In this document: piece after piece, positions 19,382 to 28,830 of the stretch
Layout: every line of letters begins with the position of its first letter
Numbering within the stretch: position 1 is the stretch's first letter
Assembly (NCBI RefSeq): GCF_001547525.1
Contig: NZ_CM003768.1
Coordinates: forward strand, 1,178,001-1,242,000
Reading direction: 5' to 3'
DNA length: 64,000 nt
DNA from: Burkholderia anthina
Lineage (GTDB): Bacteria > Pseudomonadota > Gammaproteobacteria > Burkholderiales > Burkholderiaceae
Program-made: the position numbers and the translations under genes
Notes under the pieces: generated by a model
What the model was told of the DNA's origin: nothing
Databases searched by the model: none
Seen by the model: the letters and a program-made list of their open reading frames with translations, nothing else

Positions 19382-20614
19382 TCATGCCTGCTTGCGTCCG
19401 CTGCCTTCGAGGTTCGGCAGGAACACCGTCAGCACGCCGATCAGCGGCAGGAACGAGCACACCTTGTAGACGAACGGGATGCTCGTCGCGTCCGCGAGCT
19501 GGCCGAGCACGGCGGCGCCCACGCCGCCCAGGCCGAACGCGAAGCCGAAGAACAGGCCCGCGACCATCCCGACCTTGCCGGGCATCAGTTCCGTCGCATA
19601 GACGAGGATCGCGGCGAACGCCGACGCCAGCACGACGCCGATGATCACGGTCAGCACGCTCGTCCAGAACAGGTTCGCGTACGGCAGCAGCATCGTGAAC
19701 GGCGCGACGCCGAGGATCGACACCCAGATCACGTACTTGCGGCCGATCCGGTCGCCGACCGGGCCGCCGATCAGCGTGCCGGCCGCCACCGCCGCGAGGA
19801 ACACGAACAGGTGGATCTGCGCGGCCTGCACCGACAGATGGAACTTGTCGATCAGGTAGAACGTGAAATAGCTGTTGATGCTCGCGAGGTAGAAGTACTT
19901 CGAGAACACGAGCAGCACCAGCACGCCGATCGCACCCATCACGCGGCCGCGCGACAGCGTCGGGTGGCCGACCGACGCGGCCTTCTTCTTCATCGACGGA
20001 TGCTTCTTGTACCAGTGGCCGATCTGCGTGAGCACGATCATCGCGACGAGCGCGGCCGCCGAGAACCACGCGATGCTGTGCTGGCCGTGCGGAATGATCA
20101 CGAGCGCGGCAAGCAGCGGCCCGAGCGCGGAGCCTGCATTGCCGCCCACCTGGAACACCGACTGTGCGAGCCCGTGCCGGCCGCCCGACGCCATCCGCGC
20201 GACCCGCGACGATTCGGGATGGAACACCGACGACCCGCAGCCGACGAGCGCGGCGGCCACGAGCAGCATCGGGAAATTCGACGCCGCCGACATCAGCAGC
20301 AGCCCCGCGAGCGTGAAGCCCATGCCGACCGGCAGCGAATACGGCTTCGGACGCTTGTCGGTATAGAGGCCGACGAGCGGTTGCAGCAAGGACGCGGTGA
20401 TCTGGTAAGTGAGCGTGATCAGGCCGATCTGCGCGAACGACAGCGCGAACTGGCTCTTGAGCATCGGGTAGATCGCGAGGATCAACGACTGGATCATGTC
20501 GTTGAGCATGTGCGAGAAGCTGATCGCGCCGAGCACCGGGTAGACGGTGCGGGCAACGGGCGGTGCGGACGGCTGGGCGGCGGCGCCGGCCCGGGAGTCG
20601 AGGCTGGTTTCCAT
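19382..20614 (-). CDS. MFS transporter, fosmidomycin-resistance (Fsr) type
   Basis: About 410 residues with twelve predicted membrane helices. The opening VYPVLGAISFSHMLNDMIQS and PMLKSQFALSFAQIGLITL resemble the Fsr family of drug exporters, and SSVFHPESSRVARMASGGRHG is the family loop after helix 4. Likely an inner-membrane proton-coupled exporter; fosmidomycin itself is only the founding substrate. The start METSLDSR at 20614 is chosen because family homology follows closely; an upstream ATG at 20689 adds 25 polar residues. Neither has a clear ribosome site. Divergent from a chemotaxis receptor. Confidence 0.85.
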   Translation of the reverse strand: METSLDSRAGAAAQPSAPPVARTVYPVLGAISFSHMLNDMIQSLILAIYPMLKSQFALSFAQIGLITLTYQITASLLQPLVGLYTDKRPKPYSLPVGMGFTLAGLLLMSAASNFPMLLVAAALVGCGSSVFHPESSRVARMASGGRHGLAQSVFQVGGNAGSALGPLLAALVIIPHGQHSIAWFSAAALVAMIVLTQIGHWYKKHPSMKKKAASVGHPTLSRGRVMGAIGVLVLLVFSKYFYLASINSYFTFYLIDKFHLSVQAAQIHLFVFLAAVAAGTLIGGPVGDRIGRKYVIWVSILGVAPFTMLLPYANLFWTSVLTVIIGVVLASAFAAILVYATELMPGKVGMVAGLFFGFAFGLGGVGAAVLGQLADATSIPFVYKVCSFLPLIGVLTVFLPNLEGSGRKQA

Positions 20615-21018
20615 GTGAGCTGAACGAGTTGAGGTGGCAGGCGCGCTCTGTTGGGGATCGGCGCGTGGGTTGATTCGTTGATGCGTCAATGAAGTGTAAT
20701 GTGGCGTATCAAGAATGTCAGGCCAAGTTTTATCGCGAATCGGACATTCATCGGACGGATCGGCTGCTGCGTGCTTTTTGGACGGGTATAACGCTGGCGG
20801 CGCGTCCGCCCTTCAGCGGGGCCGCGCCGGGGCCCGGTGCGTGTTTTTCCGGACTCAAGAAACGGCGGTGGCGGCCGTAGAACGACCCAATGACGACACG
20901 CGCGCCGCGCCTGGCGCCGGCTACCCGCCGGGCGGGCGCAGGACGCGCGGCATGGCCTGCCATCGCGGGACAGCCGGACCGACCTTTCCGGCAGCGTGAT
21001 CCATACGGGGATAGTTCG
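20615..21018. other. 404-base divergent intergenic region
   Basis: Between the MFS exporter and the chemotaxis receptor. The left half is relatively AT-rich and probably carries the exporter promoter, though no clear -35/-10 pair was found. The centre holds a FliA-like promoter. An ATG at 20890 opens a frame continuous with the receptor, but it lies at the expected transcription start and has no ribosome site. No riboswitch or small RNA was recognised. Confidence 0.5.
20855..20880 (+). promoter_or_regulatory. Candidate sigma-28 (FliA) promoter
   Basis: TCAAG at 20855-20859 and GCCGTAG at 20874-20880 are separated by 14 bases, matching the layout of flagellar sigma-28 promoters (TCAAG-N14-GCCGATA in pseudomonads). 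It precedes a methyl-accepting chemotaxis gene, the class normally driven by FliA. Start would fall near 20888, giving a leader of about 130 bases. Confidence 0.6.
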
Positions 21019-22692
21019 ATGAAAGCAGCATCTTTGCATCCACAGCCCGGTGCGGCAGCCGCCGCATCCGACGCCGCCGCCGGTCGCGTCACGCGACGCG
21101 CGCGAGCGGCGCGCCGAGAGCGCCGGCCGTGGACCGTCAAGGCGACGTTGCGCGCCGCATTCGCGATCCTGCTGGCCGGTACGCTCGCGATCGGCGTGTT
21201 CTCGCTGTGGCAGATCAGCCGGCTGAACGCGTCGATCGCGTCGGTCTACGAGCAGGGCCACGTCGCGAGCCGGGCGGCGGCGGAGGTGCGGGCCGAGGTG
21301 CTGCGCGCGAGCCGCGCGCAGAAGATGCTGCTGACCGCGACCACCGCGAAGGAGCGTGACGAACTCGGCGCCGAAGTGAGCGCGGGGCTCGCGTCGATCG
21401 GCCAGGCGCTCGGCACGCTGCAGCGCTATGCGGATCCGGCCGACGCCGGCGATTCGGCGCGGCTGCGCGCGTTCTCGACGGCGGTCGGCACGTGGAGCGC
21501 GCATCTGCGCGATTTCGTCGCGCTGGTGCGCGCGCAGCCGCTCGACCTGTCGCAGATGAACTGGCAGGTCGGCACGCAGGACGTGTCGCTGCTGGTCGAA
21601 ACCAGCAAGCTCGAAAAACTCGTCGCCGAACTCGTGAAGACGCGCGGCGAAAAATCGAAGGCGACGCTCGATGCGTCCGCGACCATTTTTTCGTCGTCGT
21701 TCGCGATGATCGCGGCAATGACGGCCGCGCTGATCGTGCTGGCCGTCGCGATCGCCGAGCGCGTCGTACGACGCCTCGCGTCGCAGCTCGGCGGCGAGCC
21801 CGCGCTCGCGAAGGAGATTGCCGCGGGCATCGCGCGCGGTGACCTGACGCGGCCGATCACGCTCGGCCGGCACGATCGCGACAGCATGGTGCGCGCGCTG
21901 GCCGAGATGCAGACGGGGCTCGCGGCAACCGTGGGCGAGATCGCGGTGAGCGCCGAAGCCATCGCGGCCGCGTCCGGCGAGATCTCGACCGGCAACCTCG
22001 ACCTGTCGCGGCGCACCGAGCAGCAGGCCGTCGCGCTCGAGCGCACCGCGGCCAGCATGGAGCAGCTCACGTCGACCGTGCGGCAGAACGCCGAGAACGC
22101 GCGGCAGGCGAGCACGCTCGCGGCCAATGCGTCGGCGGTGGCGGAGACGGGCGGGGAAGTCGTCGGGCGCGTGGTCGCGACGATGAGCGAGATCGACGAC
22201 AGCGCGAAGAACATCCGCGACATCATCGGCACGATCGAGGGGATCGCGTTCCAGACCAACATTCTCGCGTTGAACGCGGCGGTCGAGGCCGCGCGCGCCG
22301 GCGAGCAGGGGCGCGGTTTCTCGGTGGTCGCCGGAGAGGTGCGGCTGCTCGCGCAGCGCTCGGCGACCGCGGCCAAGGAGATCCGGGAACTGATCGGCGC
22401 GTCGGTCGAGCGCGTGGCGAACGGTGCGGCGCTCGCGCACGACGCCGGTCGCACGATGGACGACGTGGTGCGTGCGGTCAAGCGCGTGACCGACATCATC
22501 GGCGAGATTTCGGCGGCGTCGGACGAGCAGAGCGCGGGGATCGACGAGATCGGCCGCGCGGTCACGCAGATGGACGCCGGCACCCAGCAGAACGCGGCGC
22601 TCGTCGAACAGGCGGCCGCGGCCGCGAACGCGCTCGACGAGCAGGCGCAGGCATTGAAGGCGCTGGTCGGGCGCTTCCGCATCGCACCCTGA
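21019..22692 (+). CDS. Methyl-accepting chemotaxis protein
   Basis: A 557-residue inner-membrane receptor. A basic cytoplasmic N-terminus of about 40 residues precedes TM1 (about 43-62); a Tar-like four-helix periplasmic domain spans about 65-222; TM2 is at about 224-246; a HAMP domain follows, then the signalling domain. The conserved hairpin tip includes [19 protein letters not shown] near residue 412. The C-terminus ends GRFRIAP, with no NWETF-type pentapeptide for CheR/CheB docking. The ATG at 21019 has GGGGA upstream. The ligand is unknown. A FliA-like promoter ties it to the flagellar regulon. Confidence 0.93.
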   Translation: MKAASLHPQPGAAAAASDAAAGRVTRRARAARRERRPWTVKATLRAAFAILLAGTLAIGVFSLWQISRLNASIASVYEQGHVASRAAAEVRAEVLRASRAQKMLLTATTAKERDELGAEVSAGLASIGQALGTLQRYADPADAGDSARLRAFSTAVGTWSAHLRDFVALVRAQPLDLSQMNWQVGTQDVSLLVETSKLEKLVAELVKTRGEKSKATLDASATIFSSSFAMIAAMTAALIVLAVAIAERVVRRLASQLGGEPALAKEIAAGIARGDLTRPITLGRHDRDSMVRALAEMQTGLAATVGEIAVSAEAIAAASGEISTGNLDLSRRTEQQAVALERTAASMEQLTSTVRQNAENARQASTLAANASAVAETGGEVVGRVVATMSEIDDSAKNIRDIIGTIEGIAFQTNILALNAAVEAARAGEQGRGFSVVAGEVRLLAQRSATAAKEIRELIGASVERVANGAALAHDAGRTMDDVVRAVKRVTDIIGEISAASDEQSAGIDEIGRAVTQMDAGTQQNAALVEQAAAAANALDEQAQALKALVGRFRIAP

Positions 22693-22713
22693 GCGTGCGG
22701 CGCGCCCCGCCGA

Positions 22714-23589
22714 TTACCGTTTCTTCTGCTTGTCCGGATCGATGATGACCGTGCAGGTCGTGCCCGCCGACAGCACCACGTCGGCCGGCACTTCGTCGAT
22801 CTTGATGCGCACCGGCACGCGCTGCGCGAGACGCACCCAGTTGAAGGTCGGGTTCACGTCCGCGACGAGGTCGCGGCTTTGCGGGTTGTCGCGATCGTAG
22901 ATGCCGCGCGAGATGCTCTCGACGTGGCCCTTCATCACGCCGCCGCTCATCAGCCGCATTTCGGCCGGCGCGCCGATCTTCACGCGCGGCAGCTTGGTTT
23001 CCTCGAAGTAGCCGTAGACCCAGAACGAGTGGCTGTCGACGATCGCGAGCTTCGCCTGGCCGGCCACCGCGTAGTTGCCCTTGAAGGTCTGCAGGTTCGT
23101 GATGTAGCCGTCGACCGGCGCGACGACGCGCGTGCGTTCGAGGTTGAGCTTCGCGGCGTCGAGCGCGGCGAGCGCCTGCTGGTACTGTGCTTCGGCGCTC
23201 GATGCGCTGTGCGCCGCATTCTCGCGGTTTTCCTTCGACACGACGAGCGCATCGAGGTCCGCGCGGCGGGCCGCATCGTCGCGGCGCATCTGCAGTTCCG
23301 CGCGGCGGGCGGCCACCGCCGCCTGCGCCTGCTCGACCGCGATCTGGTAGTGCGACGGATCGATCTGCATGATCAGGTCGCCTTTCTTCACGAGCTGGTT
23401 GTCATGCACGGGCAGCTCGACGATCGCGCCCGACACGTCCGGCGCGACGTTGACGATCTCCGCGCGCACGCGCCCGTCGCGCGTCCACGGATCGTCCATG
23501 TAGTGCACCCACAGCGAGCGCCCGATCAGGATCGCGACGAGAAGGATGACGGCGGTCGCGACGAAGCCGAAGAGTTTTCTGAGCATCAT
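22714..23589 (-). CDS. HlyD-family efflux periplasmic adaptor (AaeA-like)
   Basis: A 291-residue membrane-fusion protein: one N-terminal TM helix (about 8-25), biotinyl-lipoyl half-motifs (VNVAPDVSGAIVELPVHDNQLVKKGD and later VVAPVDGYITNLQ), a short alpha-hairpin between them, and a beta-barrel region. It links the inner-membrane pump to the outer-membrane channel. It is the last gene of a four-gene operon (NodT-type channel, FUSC pump, DUF1656, HlyD), the arrangement of aromatic-acid or fusaric-acid exporters. Two adjacent ATGs at 23589 and 23586 are possible starts. Confidence 0.9.
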   Translation of the reverse strand: MMLRKLFGFVATAVILLVAILIGRSLWVHYMDDPWTRDGRVRAEIVNVAPDVSGAIVELPVHDNQLVKKGDLIMQIDPSHYQIAVEQAQAAVAARRAELQMRRDDAARRADLDALVVSKENRENAAHSASSAEAQYQQALAALDAAKLNLERTRVVAPVDGYITNLQTFKGNYAVAGQAKLAIVDSHSFWVYGYFEETKLPRVKIGAPAEMRLMSGGVMKGHVESISRGIYDRDNPQSRDLVADVNPTFNWVRLAQRVPVRIKIDEVPADVVLSAGTTCTVIIDPDKQKKR

Positions 23590-23601
23590 GATGGTTCGGA
23601 A

Positions 23602-23805
23602 TCAACGGTAAACGGCAAGACTCAGTCCGCCGCAAATGCAGACGAGAAGGCAGGCCCGGAACAGCGACGGGTGCCAGACGAGACGGTAGAGGCCCGTGTA
23701 GGCGAGCAGGCGGTCGACGGCCCAGGTCGCGATCGCGCCGAGGACGAACATCAGCACCACCGTGGGCATGTAGGCATCGAGAATGGCGATTTCACGCGGC
23801 ATCAT
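23602..23805 (-). CDS. DUF1656 small membrane protein (AaeX-like)
   Basis: A 67-residue protein with two hydrophobic segments (about 12-32 and 48-64) and the family opening REIAILDAYMPTVVL. DUF1656/AaeX proteins accompany FUSC pumps and HlyD adaptors; their exact job is unknown. The start overlaps the stop of the FUSC gene (ATGA), showing translational coupling, and the HlyD gene follows after 12 bases. Confidence 0.88.
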   Translation of the reverse strand: MMPREIAILDAYMPTVVLMFVLGAIATWAVDRLLAYTGLYRLVWHPSLFRACLLVCICGGLSLAVYR

Positions 23806-26006
23806 GACGAGGTTCCTGGTTGGGGACGCACGGGGCGGTTGCGGTTGAGCGGCTCGAGCGGCGATTCCGGGTCGAGCAGCGCGGTCCGCACGAAATGCAG
23901 ATGGCTCAGGATGCGCTGCAGCCGGTGGCGCTCTTCACGCGACGGCTCGACCGCGTCGAGCGTTTGCCGGGTCGCGTCGATCGCCGCATTGGTCGCGGCG
24001 AGCGTCGCGTCGAAGCGCGCGGCGCTCGGCTTCGAGAACAGCGCCGACAGCGCCGTGCGCATCGTCTCGATCGCGCGACGCCACGGCATCGTGCTCGCAT
24101 AGCGCGGGTCGGGCGGCAGCGCCGCAAGCTCGTGACGCAGGTCGATCGTCGCGTTGCCGGCTTCGAGCACCGCGAACATCCAGCGCAGCGCGTCGCGCTG
24201 CACGTCGGGCTGGTCGGCCGACAGCGTGTGCGCCTGGTACATCAGGTCGCGCGCGCCGCTTTCGAAGCGCGTGCGCAGGCCCGCGAGCCGTGCGTGGCCG
24301 GCCGCGACGACCTGATGGCGCAGATCGGCGAACAGCCGTTTCTTGAGCCACGGGGCGGTCGGCGGGAACAGCACCGCGAACGCGATCGCCGATACCGCCA
24401 TCGACAGCACGAGCGCGAGCGAATCGTTCATGAAGCCGGTCGGGTCGTAGTGCGTGATGTTGTCCGGGCCGGCGAGGAAGCAGAAGAAAATCAGGTAGCC
24501 CATCCCGTAGCCGGCGAGCTTCGGCTTCAGCGTCATGTAGATGCCGATCGCGAGCAGCGGCGCGAGCGCCACGCACAGCAGCGGAAAGCCGTCGATGTGC
24601 GGATAGATCCCGAACGTCAGCAGGAAGCCCGTACAGACGGCGAGCGCCGTGCCCATGCCCATCTGCGCGGACATCGCGGTCGGGCGCGGCGTCGACGACG
24701 CGAGCGCGCAGGTGGCCGCCGCCGTGAGCGTCATCGTCACGCCGCTCGGCCACGCGGTCTCGATCCAGAACCAGCCGAGCACGAGAATCACGGTCGCGGT
24801 GCGGATCGCCGCGATCACCGTCGCCGTCGCGTTGGTGCGCGGCTCGTAGCGCTCGATCCAGCGTTCGCGCTCGTGCGTCGCGCTCGACAGCGACGCGTAG
24901 GTGGCCGCGTACTCGTGCAGGTCGGTGATGAAGCGGTACAGCAGTTCGGCGGCCGTATCGAAGTCGAGCAGCGGAAAGTCCGGCCGCGTTTCGAGCGTCG
25001 CGCGCGTCGCGCGGATGCGGCGCGGCAGCGCGTCGCGCCACGCGAGCAGTTGCGCGGCCGCATGGCCGGCGTCGGCCGACGTGCGCACCGGTTCGCCGGC
25101 CGGCGTCAGCAGCAGCGGCGCGATCTCGCGGAAGTACGGCTCGATCGCATCGATCGCGGCCTGCGCGCCGGCCGCATGCAGCCGGTTCATCAACTGGTGC
25201 AGCGCATGGAAACGGCTCGACGCGCTCATGAATTCGCTGTTCAGCCGCGCGAGGCGGCCGCTGCGCATCCGCGTGTCCGGATCCTCGAACACGGCCATGC
25301 TGCGGGCGGCCTCGAACCCGACCACGTCGGCGACGAAGCGCGTATGGATGGTTTCGATATGCGCACGGTCGAGCTGGCCCGAAAGCGTCGACGCGACGTA
25401 ATCGACGAAGGTGCCGAAGCGCTTGCGTACCGTCGTGCGCATCTGTTCGCCCGTGTACTGCGGGAACACGAGCGCGCTGACGACGCCGGCCGACACGATC
25501 CCGACCATGATTTCGGCCACGCGCGTCAGCGCGCTCATGAACGCGCCGTCCGGGTGCTGCGACGCGGGCAGGCCGATCAGCGCGGTCGTGTAGCCGGCCA
25601 GCAGGAAGCCGTAGCTGCGGAAGTTGCGGTTGCGCGCGGCGCCCGCCGTGCACAGGGCGATCCACAGCGCGATCGCCAGCAGGAACAGTTGCGGCTGCTG
25701 CGGGAACAGCCCGACGAAGGTGAGCGTCGCGATCAGCCCGAAGATCGTGCCGGCGACCCGGTAGAAGCTCTTCGCGAGCACCGCGCCGCTTTGCGGCTGC
25801 ATCACGATGAACACGGTCGTCATCGCCGTTTTCGGCGCGGGCAGGTCGAGCCGCATCGACACGCCGGTCGCGATGAACGCGGCAAGCAGCGCCTTGAACA
25901 GGTAGAGCCACGCGGCGCCGTCGGTGCGGGCCCAGTCGCCGAACGCGGCGTACCAGGCCGCGAATGCACCGCCGGCGGGCGTGGAAGCGGGGGAGGAGGC
26001 TGACAT
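23802..26006 (-). CDS. FUSC-family inner-membrane efflux pump (AaeB/fusaric-acid-resistance type)
   Basis: A 734-residue membrane protein with two clusters of about five or six TM helices (about 35-200 and 400-545) separated by cytoplasmic domains, the layout of AaeB and the fusaric acid resistance family. The first cluster starts WLYLFKALLAAFIATGVSMRL; the second includes TAVATVIAAIRTATVILVLGWF. Probably exports aromatic carboxylic acids or similar small acids. An SD-like GGAG precedes the start, 14 bases after the upstream channel gene, and its end overlaps DUF1656. Substrate is inferred from family. Confidence 0.9.
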   Translation of the reverse strand: MSASSPASTPAGGAFAAWYAAFGDWARTDGAAWLYLFKALLAAFIATGVSMRLDLPAPKTAMTTVFIVMQPQSGAVLAKSFYRVAGTIFGLIATLTFVGLFPQQPQLFLLAIALWIALCTAGAARNRNFRSYGFLLAGYTTALIGLPASQHPDGAFMSALTRVAEIMVGIVSAGVVSALVFPQYTGEQMRTTVRKRFGTFVDYVASTLSGQLDRAHIETIHTRFVADVVGFEAARSMAVFEDPDTRMRSGRLARLNSEFMSASSRFHALHQLMNRLHAAGAQAAIDAIEPYFREIAPLLLTPAGEPVRTSADAGHAAAQLLAWRDALPRRIRATRATLETRPDFPLLDFDTAAELLYRFITDLHEYAATYASLSSATHERERWIERYEPRTNATATVIAAIRTATVILVLGWFWIETAWPSGVTMTLTAAATCALASSTPRPTAMSAQMGMGTALAVCTGFLLTFGIYPHIDGFPLLCVALAPLLAIGIYMTLKPKLAGYGMGYLIFFCFLAGPDNITHYDPTGFMNDSLALVLSMAVSAIAFAVLFPPTAPWLKKRLFADLRHQVVAAGHARLAGLRTRFESGARDLMYQAHTLSADQPDVQRDALRWMFAVLEAGNATIDLRHELAALPPDPRYASTMPWRRAIETMRTALSALFSKPSAARFDATLAATNAAIDATRQTLDAVEPSREERHRLQRILSHLHFVRTALLDPESPLEPLNRNRPVRPQPGTSS

Positions 26007-26020
26007 GGCGGCGCTCCGCG

Positions 26021-27613
26021 TTACCGTGCGTCCGGCGCGGCGGACGCGTCGGCGGTTGCGACCTGCGCGGGCCGGCCGACGGCGGCCGCGGGCTTCGTGC
26101 CCGATGCGGCGGCTGGCGCGGCGGCGCCGACGGCGGCTTCGTCCTTCGGCGATGGGTCGCCCCGGCCATCCGTGCCCGTCTCGACCCCGCCGCCGAGCGC
26201 GGCCATCAGCTGCGCGTGCGCGGCGAGGCGTTCCGCGTCGATGCGGGCGGCCGTCTCCTGCGCGCGCAGCAGTTGCTGTTGCGCGACCAGCACGTTCACG
26301 TAATCGGTCAGCCCGCGGCGGAAGCCTTCGCGCGACAACTGATAGCTACGATTGTTGGCCGCCACCGAGCGCGCGGCGTCCTTCTTCTGCGTCTCGAGCG
26401 AGCGAATCCGCACGACCTGGTCGGCGATGTCCTTGAGCGCGCCGACGATCGTCTGGTTGTAGCGCTCGACCGCCTGGTCGTAGCCGGCATTCGCGGCGCC
26501 GAGCTGCGCACGCAGCCGGCCGCCTTCGAAGATCGGCAGCGACAGCGCGGGGCCGGCCGTCCAGCCGCCGTTCATCGCGCGCAGGAAGTCGGTGAACGGC
26601 GCGGTCACGCCGAAGCCGCCGACCGTCGCGAGCAGGTCGATGTTCGGGTAGAACGACGCCTTCGCGACGTCGATGCCGCGCGCCTGCGCGTCGACCGTCC
26701 AGCGCGCCGCGACGACGTCGGGGCGGCGGCCGAGCAGGTCTGCCGGCAGCGCCGACGGCAGGCCGGCCGGCGCGTCGAGCGCGAGCTGCGGCCGCTTGAT
26801 CGCGTCGCCGGCGCCCGGGCCCTTGCCGGCCAGCGCGGCGAGCTGGTGGCGCGCGAGCTGGATCGCTTCTTCATAGGTGTCGATCTGGCGCTCGTAGTCG
26901 GGCAGCATCGATTCCGCCTGGCTGACTTCGAGCTGCGTGCCGATGCCGGCCTGCAGCCGCTTGCGCGCGAGATCGGCGAGCGAGCGCTGGCGTTCGAAGG
27001 TTTCATGCGCGAGATCCAGCAGCGCGTAGTTCATCGACATGCCCACATACGCGCGCACCACGTTCACTTCAAGTTCGAGCTTCGCCGCCCGTGCGTCGGC
27101 GGCGGTCGCGTGCGCGGTGTCGAGCGCGCGTTCGGTTGCGTTCTTGTCCTTGCCCCACAGGTCGAGGTGGTACGACAGGCCGAGCGTGCCGGTATTGTTC
27201 CAGGTGTCGGCGTTCGCGAGCGGGCCCGGGCCGTAGTACACGTTGTCCGGCCAGTGCTCGCGCATCAGCGACAGATTGCCGTTGATCTGCGGCAGTTCGG
27301 CCGAACGGGCGACGCGCGCCATGGCCTGCGCTTCGCGCACGCGCGCTCTCGCCGCCGCCAGGGTGGGGTTGCCGGCCTGCGCGGCGGCGATCCATGCATC
27401 GAGCTGCGGATCGCGGTACGCGCGCCACCAGTCGGCGGCGGGCCAGCCCGCGTCGTGGTCCGCCGCGCGGATGGCCGCGCCGGCGTCGAGCGCGTTCGCT
27501 TCGATGCGGGTGGACTGGGTCCGGTTGTCGCCCATGCTCGCACAGCCGGCCATTATTAATGAGATTGCAAGAACCGCAAGTGCGAACGTCCCTGTTTTTC
27601 CCCGAGACTGCAC
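26021..27613 (-). CDS. NodT-family outer-membrane efflux lipoprotein
   Basis: A 530-residue TolC-like channel. It starts at GTG 27613 behind a strong GGGAG ribosome site; the signal sequence ends in MAGC with lipidated Cys24. Two outer-membrane-efflux repeats follow, with typical coiled-coil heptads and RVREAQAMARVARSAELPQ early and RAQLGAANAGYDQAVERYNQ late. The C-terminus is unusually Ala/Pro-rich (about 480-530). First gene of the efflux operon; it provides the outer-membrane exit for the FUSC/HlyD pump. Confidence 0.9.
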   Translation of the reverse strand: MQSRGKTGTFALAVLAISLIMAGCASMGDNRTQSTRIEANALDAGAAIRAADHDAGWPAADWWRAYRDPQLDAWIAAAQAGNPTLAAARARVREAQAMARVARSAELPQINGNLSLMREHWPDNVYYGPGPLANADTWNNTGTLGLSYHLDLWGKDKNATERALDTAHATAADARAAKLELEVNVVRAYVGMSMNYALLDLAHETFERQRSLADLARKRLQAGIGTQLEVSQAESMLPDYERQIDTYEEAIQLARHQLAALAGKGPGAGDAIKRPQLALDAPAGLPSALPADLLGRRPDVVAARWTVDAQARGIDVAKASFYPNIDLLATVGGFGVTAPFTDFLRAMNGGWTAGPALSLPIFEGGRLRAQLGAANAGYDQAVERYNQTIVGALKDIADQVVRIRSLETQKKDAARSVAANNRSYQLSREGFRRGLTDYVNVLVAQQQLLRAQETAARIDAERLAAHAQLMAALGGGVETGTDGRGDPSPKDEAAVGAAAPAAASGTKPAAAVGRPAQVATADASAAPDAR

Positions 27614-27651
27614 GATTTTCTCCCTTTCGGATATAGATGGGTCGGGGGGGG

Positions 27652-27657
27652 ATTATA
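27652..27657 (-). promoter_or_regulatory. -10 element of the efflux operon, followed by a C8 tract
   Basis: On the minus strand TATAAT is followed at once by eight C residues (27651 down to 27644), where transcription would begin, about 32 bases before the GTG start. No good -35 hexamer is visible, as expected for an activator-dependent promoter. Confidence 0.5.
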
Positions 27658-27660
27658 TTT

Positions 27661-27676
27661 TTCAGCGATTCCTGAA
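27661..27676. promoter_or_regulatory. Inverted repeat, candidate LysR operator
   Basis: TTCAG (27661-27665) and CTGAA (27672-27676) flank six bases and cover the spacer and -35 region of the efflux promoter. Sits in the 158-base divergent gap between the efflux operon and its LysR gene. Likely the binding site of that regulator. Confidence 0.5.
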
Positions 27677-27771
27677 TAAACCGGCAACGGCGAAACTCAT
27701 TTTTACGAATCCTGGGATAATATTGGCTAGCGGATGTGCAACAATCCCTCCGCATTCAAACGGGTAGTGGG

Positions 27772-28713
27772 ATGGATACGTTACAAAACATGCGGGTATT
27801 CGTCCGCGTGGTCGACGCGGGCAGCTTTACCGCGGCCGCCCAGCAGATGAATTCGACCACCGCCTACGCGTCGCGCGCGGTCTCGGATCTCGAGGCCCAC
27901 CTGCGCACGCGGCTCCTGAACCGCACGACGCGCCGGATCGCGCTGACCGAAGCCGGCGAGCGCTATCTGCAGCGCTGCGAACAGATCCTCGCTTACGTCG
28001 ACCAGGCCGAAGCCGAGGCCGGCGACGCGCATGCGCGCCCGTCCGGCAAGCTGAAGGTCCATTGCTTCACGAGCCTCGGCCAGCACTATCTGGTGCCGGC
28101 CATCGCGCGCTACCGCACGCGCTATCCGGACGTGCACGTCGAGCTCACGCTCGCGCAGCGGATGCCTGACCTGCTGGACGAGGGGTACGACGTCGCGATC
28201 GTCGTCGGCCGCGATCTGCCCGATTCGGGGCTCGTGTCGCAGCGGCTTGGCGAAAGCTACAGCGTCGTCTGCGCATCGCCCGGCTACATCGAGTCGCACG
28301 GCGTGCCGCAGCGGCCGGCCGACCTCGCGCAGCACGTGTGCCTCGGGATGGTCGCGCCGGGCTTTCACTTCGACGAATGGGCGCTGGCGGGGCCGAACGG
28401 CGACGAAGTCGTGCCGATCACGGCGCCGCCGTTTCGCGTGAACGTCGCCGAGGCGCTCGCGGTGGCCGTGCGGGAAGGGATGGGCGTCGGCGGGCTGCCG
28501 CTCTATTCGGCGATCGGCTGGCTGCGCAGCGGGCACATCGTGCGCGTGATGCCCGAGTACCGGTCGCACGTGATGAACATCTACGCGCTGTATCCGTCGC
28601 GGCAGTACCTCGACGCGAAAATCCGGACCTGGGTCGATTTCCTGCGCGACGAGCTGCCGGTCACGCTCGAAGCGGACGAAGCGGCGCTCGAACAGTACAC
28701 GCATGCGACATGA
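27772..28713 (+). CDS. LysR family regulator divergent from the efflux operon (AaeR-like)
   Basis: A 313-residue LysR protein. Helix-turn-helix at about residues 6-62 (SFTAAAQQMNSTTAYASRAV); effector domain from about 90. It reads away from the NodT-FUSC-DUF1656-HlyD operon, the same arrangement as aaeR/aaeXAB, so it most likely activates the pump in response to aromatic acids. ATG 27772 (MDTLQNMRVF) is the family start; an in-frame upstream codon at 27736 adds 12 residues. A TAATAT at 27718-27723 may be its own -10. Confidence 0.88.
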   Translation: MDTLQNMRVFVRVVDAGSFTAAAQQMNSTTAYASRAVSDLEAHLRTRLLNRTTRRIALTEAGERYLQRCEQILAYVDQAEAEAGDAHARPSGKLKVHCFTSLGQHYLVPAIARYRTRYPDVHVELTLAQRMPDLLDEGYDVAIVVGRDLPDSGLVSQRLGESYSVVCASPGYIESHGVPQRPADLAQHVCLGMVAPGFHFDEWALAGPNGDEVVPITAPPFRVNVAEALAVAVREGMGVGGLPLYSAIGWLRSGHIVRVMPEYRSHVMNIYALYPSRQYLDAKIRTWVDFLRDELPVTLEADEAALEQYTHAT

Positions 28714-28830
28714 CAGCGCGGTGGGCCGCAATCTGACGAGATTTGTCCTTCACGCAACATTTTTTTACGAACGCGTGTCGGACAGTTTGATACTGTTGGA
28801 ATTAACGAGATACATCACACCGGAGTAGCG

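Noticed and set aside
20890..21018. N-terminal extension of the chemotaxis receptor from ATG 20890
   Set aside because: It starts at the predicted FliA transcription start, has no ribosome site and adds low-complexity Arg/Ala/Pro residues; ATG 21019 has GGGGA upstream.
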